Shown one piece after another: positions 8,495-18,191 of a DNA stretch of 47,135 bases. The first letter of the stretch is position 1. Every line of letters begins with the position of its first letter. The notes beneath the pieces are model-generated. The model searched no databases. It had not been told where the DNA came from and worked only from the letters and a program-made list of their open reading frames with translations. The translations under genes and the position numbers were made by a program. The stretch spans positions 1 through 47,135 of the forward strand of contig JAMCWK010000079.1 of assembly GCA_023481105.1 (NCBI GenBank). The letters run 5' to 3'. The DNA is from Acidobacteriota bacterium (GTDB taxonomy: Bacteria > Acidobacteriota > Terriglobia > Acidiferrales > UBA7541).

Positions 8495-9241
8495 ATGCAA
8501 AACGCGGCTACAATACTTGCGCCTGCAATTGAAGGCTTCCTCCCTGGTGAATGGGACGTGGACCTCATACTGAAAACGGATAACTTGTGGAAGGTCTACC
8601 GCAGCGGCAAGCTGGAAGTATCCGCTCTGCGGGGAGTGAACTTTGAAGTTCTGCCCGGGGAATTCGTCGCGGTGATGGGGCCTTCCGGGTGCGGGAAGTC
8701 GTCCTTGCTGTATGTGATCGGCGGGCTGGCGCAGGCTACGCGGGGCCACGTGCTGGTGGACGGAAACGACATGATGGCCTTGAGCGACGCGGCGCGCACA
8801 AAATTGCGGCGACATAAAGTGGGCTTCGTCTTCCAGCGATTCAACTTGCTGCCCACGCTCGACGCCTACGGCAATATCGCCATCGCGCAACATATCCATG
8901 GCAACGGATTTGACCCGCACCGGTTCGAGGTAGTGACGAGCATGCTGAAGCTGACCGACCGGCTGCACCACAAGCCGTCGGAGCTTTCCGGAGGCGAGCA
9001 GCAGCGCGTGGCCATCGCCCGCGCCATTATCAATGAGCCGAAGATATTGCTTGCTGATGAACCCACCGGAAATCTGGACACCAAGAATTCGGAAATCGTG
9101 CTGGGGATGTTGCGGCAGCTCAACCGGGATCTGGGACAGACTATCGTTATGATTACGCACAACCCCGAAGCCGCCGCGTACGCCGGGCGCGTGGTACACA
9201 TGCGCGACGGTGTGATCGTGGACGGCGTTCCCGAGGACTGA
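8495..9241 (+). CDS. ABC transporter ATP-binding protein, MacB/LolD type
   Basis: 248 aa at most. It has Walker [10 protein letters not shown], a Q-loop region [12 protein letters not shown], signature [14 protein letters not shown], Walker [13 protein letters not shown] and the H-loop MITHNPEAA. This is the LolD/MacB/DevA subfamily that partners FtsX-type permeases. The start is uncertain: ATG 8495 adds about 21 residues not usual for the family, and GTG 8558 ([14 protein letters not shown]) would fit family length better. It follows the permease by 25 bases and is followed two bases later by a small membrane protein, so the order lipoprotein-permease-ATPase-membrane protein is one operon. 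Confidence 0.93.
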   Translation: MQNAATILAPAIEGFLPGEWDVDLILKTDNLWKVYRSGKLEVSALRGVNFEVLPGEFVAVMGPSGCGKSSLLYVIGGLAQATRGHVLVDGNDMMALSDAARTKLRRHKVGFVFQRFNLLPTLDAYGNIAIAQHIHGNGFDPHRFEVVTSMLKLTDRLHHKPSELSGGEQQRVAIARAIINEPKILLADEPTGNLDTKNSEIVLGMLRQLNRDLGQTIVMITHNPEAAAYAGRVVHMRDGVIVDGVPED

Positions 9242-9242
9242 G

Positions 9243-9638
9243 ATGCGCACGCTGTGGCGCGGAATTTCCAAGACGATTTTCTGGTCGTACGAGCGCGGCA
9301 CCTGGCCCTACGATGTGTTGGTCGGCGCCATCGTGCTGTTTGTATTTCTCTCGCCGCGCGCATGGTTCGACGATCAGCCACAACTGGGCCCATCGGGGCA
9401 GCATGCACAGGTGCAAGTGCTATCGGAAGATTCGACCGGCCCGACACGAACTTATCGTGTGAATGCGCAGCTGCTCTCGATACCCAAACGAACGCCGGAG
9501 CTGGAAAAAGAGACTCACGACGTTCTTCGCAAAAATGTGGACGAGCTGCGGAGCCGAAGCTTCAAAATCGAACGAATTGACCCGGTGCGTGGCGAGGATG
9601 GCACAATCCTTTACTACGACATTGTGGTCAAAAAGTAG
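9243..9638 (+). CDS. small membrane-anchored hypothetical protein in the ABC cluster
   Basis: 131 aa, family not recognised. One transmembrane helix (PYDVLVGAIVLFVFLS, residues 22-37) follows a short cytoplasmic N-terminus, leaving about 90 residues probably outside the cytoplasm, with beta-strand patterns (AQVQVLSED, TYRVNAQLLSI, ILYYDIVVK). It starts two bases after the ATPase stop codon, so it is almost surely co-transcribed with the transporter and may be an accessory subunit. The second half is charged and could form a short coiled coil. Confidence 0.75.
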   Translation: MRTLWRGISKTIFWSYERGTWPYDVLVGAIVLFVFLSPRAWFDDQPQLGPSGQHAQVQVLSEDSTGPTRTYRVNAQLLSIPKRTPELEKETHDVLRKNVDELRSRSFKIERIDPVRGEDGTILYYDIVVKK

Positions 9639-9727
9639 AAGGTATCCCTTCCGGAACATCCTTCGCCGCTTTTTCATGTCCGCAAATCCTCGAACCGCTT
9701 TTCCGCATCCTAAGTGGGTGTGGTAGG

Positions 9728-10468
9728 ATGCCCCGAATTGAGGCAGGGAGAAGAATTTTGAGATTTCTGGGACCGCGGTTTATTTTTATCTGCGTTTTGC
9801 TGGGAACCTTTGCGTCGCTCGGCGCCGGGCGGGCGACCGCGCAGAGCAAGTCGAATTGGACATTGGAAGATCTCCTCAAACAATTGGATACAGAAGCCAA
9901 GTCATTTCATGCGTTGAGTGCCAACGTGGAGCGGACCAAAGTCACCGTAGTAGTGAACGACCGCTCGACCGAGACTGGACAAATCTGGGTTCGTGGCGAC
10001 GACAAGATGCTACTCGAGCTGAACCCGCCGGACGGACGCATCATCCTGCGTGACGGCGGAAAACTGTACGTTTACAACCCCAAGGCCAAGCAAGTTACCG
10101 AATATGATTTGGGCAAGAACCGCGCGCTGGTCGATCAGTTTCTGCTGCTGGGCTTTGGAAGCTCAGGCAACGATTTGAAAAAGGGCTACCTCGTGACTTT
10201 GCAGGGCGAGCAAACACTGGACAAGAAAAAAGTGTTCCTGCTGGACCTGACTCCCAAATCAGATAAAGTGCGGGAGCAGTTTTCCAAAATCCAACTGTGG
10301 ATTGACCAGGCGACGTGGCTGCCCGTGCGGCAGAAGTTTCTCGAGACCGGGTCCGGCGACTACCTAGAAATCAGCTACACGAACATCATGCGCAATCCTC
10401 GAATTCCTGATTCGCGCTTCAAGCGGCTCTGGCCGAAAGGCGTGACGAAAATCAAACCGCAAGGCTGA
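9728..10468 (+). CDS. lolA: LolA-like outer membrane lipoprotein carrier protein
   Basis: 246 aa. A signal peptide (FIFICVLLGTFASLGAGRATAQS, cleavage near residue 40) leads into a LolA-type beta half-barrel: SFHALSANVERTKV, GQIWVRGDDKMLLELNPPDG, KLYVYNPKAKQVTEYDL, LLDLTPKSDKVREQFSKIQLWID and YTNIMRNPRIPDSRF. The periplasmic carrier takes lipoproteins from the inner membrane to the outer membrane. Its location behind a LolA/B-like lipoprotein and a LolCDE-type permease and ATPase is consistent with one lipoprotein or lipid export system. It is the last plus-strand gene of the cluster, 89 bases behind the small membrane protein. Confidence 0.85.
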   Translation: MPRIEAGRRILRFLGPRFIFICVLLGTFASLGAGRATAQSKSNWTLEDLLKQLDTEAKSFHALSANVERTKVTVVVNDRSTETGQIWVRGDDKMLLELNPPDGRIILRDGGKLYVYNPKAKQVTEYDLGKNRALVDQFLLLGFGSSGNDLKKGYLVTLQGEQTLDKKKVFLLDLTPKSDKVREQFSKIQLWIDQATWLPVRQKFLETGSGDYLEISYTNIMRNPRIPDSRFKRLWPKGVTKIKPQG

Positions 10469-10509
10469 TGGCGCGCTCAGCGCTTTGCCCTCCATTTGCT
10501 TTTCATTCC

Positions 10510-11580
10510 TCAGAGACTTCCGGAAGCGCTCGATTCCTCGGAATCCCGCAATGTCGCTGGAGTTCCCTGCCACTCCGCTGCACTTGGACCCGAGTTGGCA
10601 TTCGATTTCCCCTCGGCGTGTGAAACTGCCGGGGCGTCGAGCGGCTCGAGTTGGAGAGCGCCGGGAGGAGGTGCGTGGCGCAGGATGACCAGCATCACTG
10701 CGACAACGATGATAACGGTGGCCGCCAGGGTCCGCGGCGTAATGGCTTCGCCAGCCAAGGCCCAACCGAGGAATACGGCGACGACTGGGTTGACGAACGC
10801 GTACGTGGAAGCGCGCGTAGGAGTCGTGTTTCGAAGCAACCAATAGTAGGACGAGAATCCAATGATGGAGCCGAAGACAATTAAATAGACAAGAGAAAAC
10901 AATGAGCGCGCGGAAACGCTCTGCCAGGCCAGCCTGCTCCAGTCACCCATCAGCGTGCCGAAAATGGTGAGGACAATCCCGCCAGCCAGCATTTGCATTC
11001 CTGTGGACAATACGGCTGAATCGGGCAGCCGAGCCTTGCTGGAGTAAAGGGAGCCGGCCGCCCAGGAAAGCGAGGCCAAAAATAGGACGAAGGCGCCGCC
11101 GAGATGAACGCCGCTGCCGTCCAGCAAATTTCCCGGGCCGACGAGCAGGATGATTCCGACCAAACCAAGCAACATCCCGAAAACGACGCCGCCGGTGGGG
11201 CGATGTCCGCCGGGCATCAGCCAGACAAGGAGCACGACCCAGAACGGCTCGGAGGTCACCAACAATGCCGTGAGGCCAGAGGGCACGAACTGCTCAGCCC
11301 AGACGACGCCGCCATTGCCGCCGAGGAGCAACAAAGTACCGATGATCAGGGCCGAGCGCCAATGCAGCCAGTCCGGTTTGCCGGCGCCGCGCATGCGAGC
11401 CCACGCATAGAGGACAGCGCCCGAAAGCACAAAGCGGGCGCCAGCCATCAAGAAGGGCGGCAACGTCTGCACGGCAAAACGAATCGCGAGATACGTCGAG
11501 CCCCAAATCACGTAGACAGCAGCAAGAGCCGCAACCAGGCGCCAGCGATAATCGGACGCGTAGAAGTCCCTGTCAGGCAT
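10510..11580 (-). CDS. EamA/DMT-family transporter (YedA/RhtA-like exporter)
   Basis: 356 aa from ATG 11580; the open frame runs on to 11667 but those codons overlap the regulator gene. Ten hydrophobic helices in two EamA repeats are visible, starting with LVAALAAVYVIWGSTYLAIRF and, in the second half, FSLVYLIVFGSIIGFSSYYWLL, followed by PVVAVFLGWALAGEAIT. The family exports amino acids and small metabolites. The C-terminal tail of about 60 residues is hydrophilic and low complexity. Start and upstream stop overlap as ATGCCTGA with the Lrp/AsnC gene, so the pair is translationally coupled and the regulator probably controls the exporter in response to an amino acid. Confidence 0.9.
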   Translation of the reverse strand: MPDRDFYASDYRWRLVAALAAVYVIWGSTYLAIRFAVQTLPPFLMAGARFVLSGAVLYAWARMRGAGKPDWLHWRSALIIGTLLLLGGNGGVVWAEQFVPSGLTALLVTSEPFWVVLLVWLMPGGHRPTGGVVFGMLLGLVGIILLVGPGNLLDGSGVHLGGAFVLFLASLSWAAGSLYSSKARLPDSAVLSTGMQMLAGGIVLTIFGTLMGDWSRLAWQSVSARSLFSLVYLIVFGSIIGFSSYYWLLRNTTPTRASTYAFVNPVVAVFLGWALAGEAITPRTLAATVIIVVAVMLVILRHAPPPGALQLEPLDAPAVSHAEGKSNANSGPSAAEWQGTPATLRDSEESSASGSL

Positions 11581-12070
11581 GGGACTCCTCCACGATCGGA
11601 AGATTGAGTGGCAGTTGGCCGCTTTCTTTCTGCGTTTCAAGCACGATGGTGGTGCGCGTGGAGACAACGGACTCCAAGGGACCGAAGACTTCGCGCAACA
11701 GTCGTCCCAGCGCCTGCGGCGTCGAGGTACGAACCTTCACCAAAAAGCAGTCTTCGCCGGCGATGTGATGAACCTCCTGCACCTCGGGAATGGCCGCCAA
11801 GACTTCCTCCGTGCGACGCGAGTGGGCAGAGTCATTGGTGCGAACGAAAACAAACGCAAGCAGTCTCAAATCGAGAGCCGCAGGGTCCAGGCGAGTCTCG
11901 TAGCCGCGGATGACGCCGCTCTCTTCCAGCTTGCGAATGCGTTCAAGAACAGCCGACGGAGCCATGTTCACTTGCCGGGCAATCTCGGCGTTCGAAGTAC
12001 GAGCTGCTGACTGAAGAATCGCCAGAATCCGATGGTCAGTTTCGTCGATTATTCTGTCAATTGTGTGCAT
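11573..12070 (-). CDS. Lrp/AsnC family transcriptional regulator
   Basis: 165 aa. An N-terminal winged helix-turn-helix (DETDHRILAILQSAARTSNAEIARQV, APSAVLERIRKLEESGVIRGY) is followed by the ligand-binding RAM/ACT-like domain (LRLLAFVFVRT, VHHIAGEDCFLVKVRTS, VFGPLESVVSTRTTIVLE). It is the first gene of a two-gene unit with the EamA exporter. A strong promoter (TTGACA, 17 bases, TATTGT at 12077-12105) ends six bases before the ATG and there is no Shine-Dalgarno sequence, so the mRNA appears to be leaderless. AGAA/TTCT dyads overlap the promoter and may be the autoregulatory site. Confidence 0.93.
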   Translation of the reverse strand: MHTIDRIIDETDHRILAILQSAARTSNAEIARQVNMAPSAVLERIRKLEESGVIRGYETRLDPAALDLRLLAFVFVRTNDSAHSRRTEEVLAAIPEVQEVHHIAGEDCFLVKVRTSTPQALGRLLREVFGPLESVVSTRTTIVLETQKESGQLPLNLPIVEESHA

Positions 12071-12073
12071 TTC

Positions 12074-12118
12074 AGAACAATATTCTACATGAATCCATCT
12101 GTCAAGTTGAATGTTCTA
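12074..12118 (-). promoter_or_regulatory. promoter and putative operator of the Lrp/AsnC-EamA operon
   Basis: On the minus strand TTGACA (12100-12105), a 17-base spacer and TATTGT (12077-12082) make a good sigma70-type promoter. AGAATATTGTTCT (12074-12086) is a near-dyad covering the -10 box, and TAGAACATT lies just upstream of the -35 at 12110-12118. The start codon at 12070 is about seven bases from the -10 box, so the transcript would begin at or near the ATG. Confidence 0.7.
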
Positions 12119-12210
12119 AAAATTACTGCCAAATTGGTTGGTAATTCGGCAGACGCCCAATTGTACCGAACGAATGGAGGCGCACAATCAGCGCGAGTTT
12201 TGGATGCCTG

Positions 12211-13314
12211 CTAGACGTGCTCAGGAGGCCTTTCCGCGCGAAGCAGTGCCGCTTTGCGCTTCAGTCCCCATCGATAGCCTCCAAGCGCGCTATCTGCGCG
12301 CACGACGCGATGGCAGGGGATTACAACCGCGGCTGGGTTTGTAGCGCATGCGCGAGCCACGGCGCGAACGGCGCGGGGCTGGCCAACAGCCCGAGCGACT
12401 TCGGAATAGGATCGGGTCGTGCCGCGAGGAATCGAGAAAAGCTCCTGCCAAACGCGGCGCTGAAAGGACGTTGCTTGCACATCCAGCGGCAAATGTACGC
12501 TGGGCCTTTTGCCTTCCACTCGAGAAAGCACCGCGCGAAGCCAGGGCTGCAAGCCGTTCGAATCCCGCCGAATTTCGGCGACCGGAAATTCGTGCTTGAG
12601 TGCGGCTTCGAGGCGCGAATCGGAATCGCCCAGGCTCACCATGCAGATGCCGCGCGGCGTTGCGGCGACCAACAATCTTCCGAGCGGAGACTCCATCGTC
12701 GTGTAGCGAATGCTCGTGCCCGATCCACCACGCTGGTAGGTCGCGGGTGTCATGCCAAGATGGGCAGGGGCGTGTTCATAGAGGCGACTGCTGGAACTGT
12801 AGCCGGCGTCGTACAGTGCGAAAGTCACGTTGTTTTCCTTTCTGAGTCCGGACTTCACGGCGCGCAAGCGGCATGCGGCGGCATACTGGCGCGGCGTGAT
12901 GCCCGTGATGCGCTGAAATGCTCGCAGCAAACGAAAAGGGCTGAGGCCGGCCCGCGTGCTCAGATCCGCGAGAGTGAACTTCTCGTCGAGGCGAGCTTCG
13001 ATAAAACGGCAAAGTTGCTCAATGCGCGAGGCCAGCGGGTCGGCAACGAGCCCGCGCGGATGACAGCGGCGACACGCGCGAAAGCCGGCACGCTCGGCGG
13101 CATCGGGACCGGAGAAGAAGACAGTCAAGTTACGGCGCGGGCGCCGCGAAGGACACGACGGGCGGCAATAAATTCCAGTGGAACGAACGGCGTACACGAA
13201 TGCGCCGTCGGAGCGCGCGTCGTGAGCCAGCACTGCGCGCCAAGCCAGCGCGGGACTCAGGCGGCCGTATTGGGCATTGCGGTGTTTTCCCGAAATACGA
13301 TTCATGTTTAACAT
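12211..13314 (-). CDS. ada: bifunctional Ada protein: AraC-type activator and methylated-DNA methyltransferase
   Basis: 367 aa with full Ada architecture. The N-terminal zinc domain has Cys50, Cys54, Cys81 and Cys84; the first (TGIYCRPSC) is the methylphosphotriester acceptor. An AraC-type helix-turn-helix region follows (residues 95-195, FTLADLSTRAGLSPFRLLR). The C-terminal O6-alkylguanine transferase domain has the active site PCHRVV with Cys334. The protein repairs alkylated DNA by irreversible methyl transfer and, once methylated, activates its regulon. The ATG has no Shine-Dalgarno sequence; TAGTCT at 13321-13326 lies six bases upstream, again suggesting a leaderless mRNA. No alkA or alkB is next to it. 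Confidence 0.95.
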   Translation of the reverse strand: MLNMNRISGKHRNAQYGRLSPALAWRAVLAHDARSDGAFVYAVRSTGIYCRPSCPSRRPRRNLTVFFSGPDAAERAGFRACRRCHPRGLVADPLASRIEQLCRFIEARLDEKFTLADLSTRAGLSPFRLLRAFQRITGITPRQYAAACRLRAVKSGLRKENNVTFALYDAGYSSSSRLYEHAPAHLGMTPATYQRGGSGTSIRYTTMESPLGRLLVAATPRGICMVSLGDSDSRLEAALKHEFPVAEIRRDSNGLQPWLRAVLSRVEGKRPSVHLPLDVQATSFQRRVWQELFSIPRGTTRSYSEVARAVGQPRAVRAVARACATNPAAVVIPCHRVVRADSALGGYRWGLKRKAALLRAERPPEHV

Positions 13315-13876
13315 GCACCGAGACTATGGGAAGAGGAAGTGTAATTCTATCCGGTTCTTGCATTCAAACTGATTGCCTGCGCAATCGCATTTCGTCACCC
13401 CCCTCCCCCCTGTTTTTGGCAAAGAGTGCGCATCCCGCTGAAACAACAAGAGATGGGCATATTTTTGTGCGGGCAGAAATGCAAAAGAGTGCGCAAACTG
13501 TTGAAGCCGAAGGGGTTTGCTTGTGCACAAAGCGCCAGGTTTGAACCGTCCCAGGAGAAGGTCGGGGCGGAGCCGGGGAAGTTTCGACCTGAAACCAGCC
13601 GCCTGCAGCCCTGCCCATTATATCTACGCGCTAACATATGACATACATAGTGTATCTTATGGCCATGCATTTGTCAAGTCACAAAATATGGTTTTCGCAG
13701 GAATGTCAGAGACCGCCATGGAGAGAAATGAACGGCCGATCCTGCGACGGGAGAACTGCCGGCAGCCGCAACGAAGGGGACAAATGCGCGCCGTGACAAA
13801 AGTCGCGCCGCCCGCGCGATGCCACGCAGACACGCCGGATGGAGCGTTGCGTTTGTGCGGGAGCGGAGGAAGCTGG
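13315..13876. other. 562-base intergenic region with a minus-strand promoter and no gene
   Basis: No convincing coding region is seen here; short frames on either strand have no start signal or recognisable product. Near its right end lies a minus-strand promoter with a dyad (separate entry). Between that promoter and ada there are about 300 bases rich in short runs (CCCCCTCCCCCC near 13400) that could be a long leader or the remnant of a lost gene. Confidence 0.5.
13643..13677 (-). promoter_or_regulatory. sigma70-type promoter overlapped by a dyad
   Basis: On the minus strand TTGACA (13672-13677), a 17-base spacer and TACACT (13649-13654) form a promoter aimed leftward at ada. The dyad ATACA-TAG-TGTAT (13643-13655) covers the -10 box, where a repressor would block RNA polymerase. 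The first gene downstream is ada, whose ATG is about 330 bases away. What binds the dyad is not known. Confidence 0.5.
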
Positions 13877-14467
13877 TTACTGGGATTCCTGTTTGCCGGC
13901 GCGGAGGAGAGCAATCTCCACGCCGTTGAAGCGTTTCTGGAGGGCAACGACCCGAACGACATCGTCCTTTTCCGAAACATAAGCGATGTCGCCGGACTTA
14001 ACGATGATTCCGCTGATGTTTTTCTTGCGCACCATCACGCCGGGGCCTTCGCGCTTGAAGTCCTGATTTAGCTGTTCGCGGTACCAAGCGTCCACTTTTT
14101 CGATGGGATCAATGGTGCGATAGTGCACAGCGGTGAGTTGGACGGAATCTTCCTCCGGCATGCTGAGCTCGACGGTGCCGCCGGCCTGGGCAATCTTTGC
14201 GTCGGGATAGACAGGCAAACCGGGGTCCACTTTTTCGTCCTTGGCTGCTTTGAGCGTGCCAACGGGCGTGTCAATGACCACGGTTGAATCGGCGCGGTTG
14301 ACTTGCAAACTCCGCACGAGATAGTGGGTGACTACCCAGGCGCCGCCGCCCAGAATCAGCGCACCCACGACGAGCAGGCCCAACACCCAGGCCCAAATGT
14401 TGCTGCCACGCTTCTGCTGTGGGACGTTGCCCGGCACTGGCGGAACGGAGTTAGGTGGTGCGGACAT
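13877..14467 (-). CDS. single-pass membrane hypothetical protein
   Basis: 196 aa, family not recognised. A Pro-rich cytoplasmic N-terminus (about 25 residues) leads into one transmembrane helix (IWAWVLGLLVVGALILGGGAWVV, residues 24-46), followed by about 150 residues outside. The outer part has a region LPVYPDAKIAQAG and TIDPIEKVDAWYREQL, resembling periplasmic proteins in which a helix pairs with beta strands, and ends with MVRKKNISGIIVKSGD. GGGGGAG precedes the ATG and fixes the start. It stands alone between ada and glpX, about 64 bases from glpX; a role in the envelope is likely, the rest is unknown. Confidence 0.78.
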   Translation of the reverse strand: MSAPPNSVPPVPGNVPQQKRGSNIWAWVLGLLVVGALILGGGAWVVTHYLVRSLQVNRADSTVVIDTPVGTLKAAKDEKVDPGLPVYPDAKIAQAGGTVELSMPEEDSVQLTAVHYRTIDPIEKVDAWYREQLNQDFKREGPGVMVRKKNISGIIVKSGDIAYVSEKDDVVRVVALQKRFNGVEIALLRAGKQESQ

Positions 14468-14531
14468 AGCTCCCCCTTAATTCCTCTACTTCATGCTACG
14501 CATTCAAGGGTCGCAAAGTTTCAGGTTCCAG

Positions 14532-15518
<987 letters not shown>

Positions 15519-15645
15519 GATCGCTCCTGAACCGGCCGATTGATTACAGAAACAGCAATCGTAAACATCCAATCACAAAGTCAAGCGGATTACCATACTC
15601 CTTGCTTGCAAAAACACAAACCAAATGAAGTGGCAGATGCCAGTG

Positions 15646-16821
15646 CTACGCGTACGCCGGGATGCCCGTGATGTACTCTCCGATAATGAGCTTATGAATG
15701 TCGTGCGTGCCTTCGTAGGTGTACACGGATTCGAGATTGTTCATGTGCCGCATGATGCAGTAGTCGTCCACGATGCCGTTGGCGCCGAGGATGTCGCGGG
15801 CCTTGCGGGCGGTTTCCAGGCCCACCCACACGTTATTCATCTTGAGCATGGAGATGTGATAGTGCGCGACACGGCCGGCATCTTTCAAGCGGCCAACTTG
15901 CAGGGCAAGAAGCTGGCCCTTGGTGATTTCCGTGATCATCCAGGCAAGTTTTTCCTGCACGAGCTGGTGGGACGCGATGGGCTTGTTGTTAAACTGCGTG
16001 CGCGTCTTGGCGTATTGCAGCGCCGTTGAATAGCAGGCCATGGCCGCGCCCAAGCCGCCCCAGCCGATACCGTAGCGCGCCTGGTTGAGGCACATCAGCG
16101 GCGACTTGAGTCCGCCGGATTCGGGCAAAAGATTTTCGGCGGGGATTTCGCAGTCAGTCATGGAAAGGCCGGAAGTGACCGAGGCGCGCAGGGACCACTT
16201 GCCGTGAATGTCGTAGGCTTTGAAGCCGGGCGTGCCTTTTTCAATGAGAAACCCGCGAACGCGATCGTTCTCTTCCGTCTTCGCCCAAACGACGGCAACG
16301 TCAGCCAGCGTGCCGTTGGTGATCCAAAGTTTTTCGCCGTTGAGAACGTAACGGTTGCCCTTTTTAATGGCGCGCGTGGTCATGCCGCCGGGATTGGAGC
16401 CAAACTGCGGCTCCGTCAGGCCAAAGCAGCCGATGGCCTTGCCCGATTGCAAGAGCGGGAGCCACTTCTTTTTTTGCGCGTCGCTGCCAAACGTGTAAAT
16501 GGGATACATGACGAGCGCGCTTTGCACAGAAACAAAACTGCGCAGGCCGGAATCGCCGCGCTCGAGTTCCTGCATTACGAGGCCGTAGGCGACGTTGGAC
16601 ATTTCTGCGCAGCCGTAGCCCTTCAAGTTGGCGCCGAAAAAGCCGAGGTCCGCCATTGTCGGAATCAATTGCGTCGGCATGGTGGCTTCGCGGTTGTGCT
16701 TCTCAATGATGGGGAGCACTTCGTCGTCCACGAATTGGCGGGCGGTCTGCCGGGCGAGCTTTTCCTCGTCGTGGAGCAGGGAATCGAATTCCATGAAATC
16801 GACACCGGGAAAGGAAGGCAT
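15646..16821 (-). CDS. acyl-CoA dehydrogenase, glutaryl-CoA dehydrogenase-like
   Basis: 391 aa from ATG 16821 (GGAG upstream); the open frame to 16959 lacks a start signal. It is an FAD-dependent flavoprotein with the acyl-CoA dehydrogenase fold: GCFGLTEPQFGSNPGGM and LNGEKLWITNGTLADV (FAD and substrate loops), LNQARYGIGWGGLGAA, and a C-terminal RHMNNLESVYTYEGTHDIHKLIIGEYITG. The latter, with the catalytic Glu in YEGTHDIH, matches glutaryl-CoA dehydrogenases of lysine and tryptophan breakdown. Whether it decarboxylates glutaryl-CoA cannot be decided from sequence alone. It is divergent from the ATP synthase operon. Confidence 0.9.
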   Translation of the reverse strand: MPSFPGVDFMEFDSLLHDEEKLARQTARQFVDDEVLPIIEKHNREATMPTQLIPTMADLGFFGANLKGYGCAEMSNVAYGLVMQELERGDSGLRSFVSVQSALVMYPIYTFGSDAQKKKWLPLLQSGKAIGCFGLTEPQFGSNPGGMTTRAIKKGNRYVLNGEKLWITNGTLADVAVVWAKTEENDRVRGFLIEKGTPGFKAYDIHGKWSLRASVTSGLSMTDCEIPAENLLPESGGLKSPLMCLNQARYGIGWGGLGAAMACYSTALQYAKTRTQFNNKPIASHQLVQEKLAWMITEITKGQLLALQVGRLKDAGRVAHYHISMLKMNNVWVGLETARKARDILGANGIVDDYCIMRHMNNLESVYTYEGTHDIHKLIIGEYITGIPAYA

Positions 16822-16997
16822 CGGTACTCCTTCTCTCACAAGCGCATCTACTGAGATCCCGCGCAGTGCGGGGAGCAACTCGGCTGGAATGGGCCGGCGC
16901 GGGCAGCTACAAAGCGTACTGCCACGCAGAAGGCCTGCCGCAGCGGACCGTCGAAGCAAAGCATTCTAGCAAGCGCGCGGAGGGCCAGCAAGAGTCG

Positions 16998-17026
16998 TTG
17001 ACGGATTCGGACGCGTTTGCTATAAA
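16998..17026 (+). promoter_or_regulatory. sigma70-type promoter of the ATP synthase operon
   Basis: TTGACG (16998-17003), a 17-base spacer and TATAAA (17021-17026) make a near-consensus promoter reading into atpF, with about 100 bases of leader. The 312-base divergent region 16822-17133 holds nothing else that I can support. Confidence 0.8.
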
Positions 17027-17133
17027 TCTTAGCTTTGTATTGCACGCGGCGAAGCGAGTAGTGTGGCCGAATAGCGAAGCCGCAACGGATTCGGCCTTCC
17101 GGCTGACGGCGAAGCAGACCCCATAAACGAACA

Positions 17134-17607
17134 GTGGAACTTCTAAATCAACTCGGCGAGTTTTTCCTGCAGTCCGTTCCCACGATTATCCTCGTTTTCC
17201 TTTTTTACTGGTTTCTGAAGGCGAATCTGTTCCAGCCGCTGAGCAAAGTGATGGCGGAGCGCAGCGCGCAAATCGAAGGCGCGCGGCGGGAATCGGAAGC
17301 CAGCCAGGCGGCAGCCCAGGAAAAAATCCGCGGCTATCAGGAGGCGCAGAAGAAGGCGCGCGCGGAAGTGTATGCGGAACAGGAAGCGGCGCGCCGCGTG
17401 GTGCTGGAGGAGCGAGCGAAACTGGTGCGCGAAACGCGCGACGCCGCCAATGCAAGAATCCGCGCGGCCAAGGAAGTCATCGCCAAGGAATTTGCAACCG
17501 CGCGCGGGCAACTCGAACAGGAGAGCCAGGCGCTCGGCGCGGAAATAGTGCGGACCATTCTGGAGCGACGTCCCCCCTCATCGCCGGCGGTAAGGAGCGC
17601 GCAATGA
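17134..17607 (+). CDS. atpF: ATP synthase F0 subunit b (first copy)
   Basis: 157 aa. A single N-terminal membrane helix (TIILVFLFYWFLKANLF, residues 16-32) is followed by a long, uninterrupted, charged helix (residues 40-145) rich in Ala, Glu and Arg, the typical peripheral-stalk b subunit. The start is GTG 17134; no strong Shine-Dalgarno sequence is seen. The last codons overlap the next b-type gene as ATGA. Subunits a and c (atpB, atpE) do not precede it, which is unusual for the canonical operon order. Confidence 0.9.
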   Translation: MELLNQLGEFFLQSVPTIILVFLFYWFLKANLFQPLSKVMAERSAQIEGARRESEASQAAAQEKIRGYQEAQKKARAEVYAEQEAARRVVLEERAKLVRETRDAANARIRAAKEVIAKEFATARGQLEQESQALGAEIVRTILERRPPSSPAVRSAQ

Positions 17608-18191
17608 GCTTCCGCCGCTGGCTGCTTTTGATGTCCACGCTGGGGCTGCTGGTGTGCTTGGTGGCTGCACCCGTTTTGGCCAGCGAAGAAGGCGGAGCGA
17701 ATCCCGTTTTTTCAACCACGGGCCTGGTTTTTCGCATTCTCAATTTTCTGATCATTGCTTACGGTGCCTGGTACCTGTTCGCCAAAAAGCTGCCGGGAGC
17801 TTTCCATGCGCGCGCGGAGGGGATTGCGGCTTCGATTTCGGATGCGGCACGCGCCAAGCAGGAAGCGGAGCGGCTGCTGCGCGAAGCGGAAGAGAAAACG
17901 GCGCAGCTGGGACAGGAAGTAGCCGCAATGCGCGCGACTGCGCAGCGCGACGCCGCAGCGGAGGCCGAACGCATCCGCGCCGCAACTCGAGAGGAAGCAG
18001 CCAAAATCGAGCGCGCCGCGGAGATGGAAATCCAGGCGGCGGAGCGCGCGGCACGAATGGAGCTAAAGGCGCTGGGAGCGCAACTGGCCGTGGAACGAGC
18101 GGAAGGGGCATTGCGCGGGAAAATGACGCCCGCCACAGAAGCCGCGCTGTTCCGCGCGTTTGTGGGCGACTTGGGAAGGAGCGCGAATTGA
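17604..18191 (+). CDS. atpF: ATP synthase F0 subunit b (second, b'-like copy) with signal-like N-terminus
   Basis: 195 aa. Unlike the first b copy it has two hydrophobic segments: a signal-like helix (WLLLMSTLGLLVCLVAAPVLA, residues 5-25) and the b-type membrane helix (VFRILNFLIIAYGAWYLF, residues 42-59), then a long Ala/Glu/Arg-rich helix to the end. A pair of b and b' subunits forms a heterodimeric stalk, as in photosynthetic bacteria and some other phyla. Its stop overlaps the start of atpH as TTGA, and it shares ATGA with the first b, so the three genes are translationally coupled. Confidence 0.9.
   Translation: MSFRRWLLLMSTLGLLVCLVAAPVLASEEGGANPVFSTTGLVFRILNFLIIAYGAWYLFAKKLPGAFHARAEGIAASISDAARAKQEAERLLREAEEKTAQLGQEVAAMRATAQRDAAAEAERIRAATREEAAKIERAAEMEIQAAERAARMELKALGAQLAVERAEGALRGKMTPATEAALFRAFVGDLGRSAN

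Noticed and set aside
13395..13670. Minus-strand frame of 91 codons behind the orphan promoter
   Set aside because: No ribosome binding site, low-complexity content and no recognisable domain; treated as non-coding.
17654..18187. A longer AtpH of 356 aa
   Set aside because: The upstream part is the b' gene read in another frame; TTG 18188 with AAGGAG is the family-consistent start.
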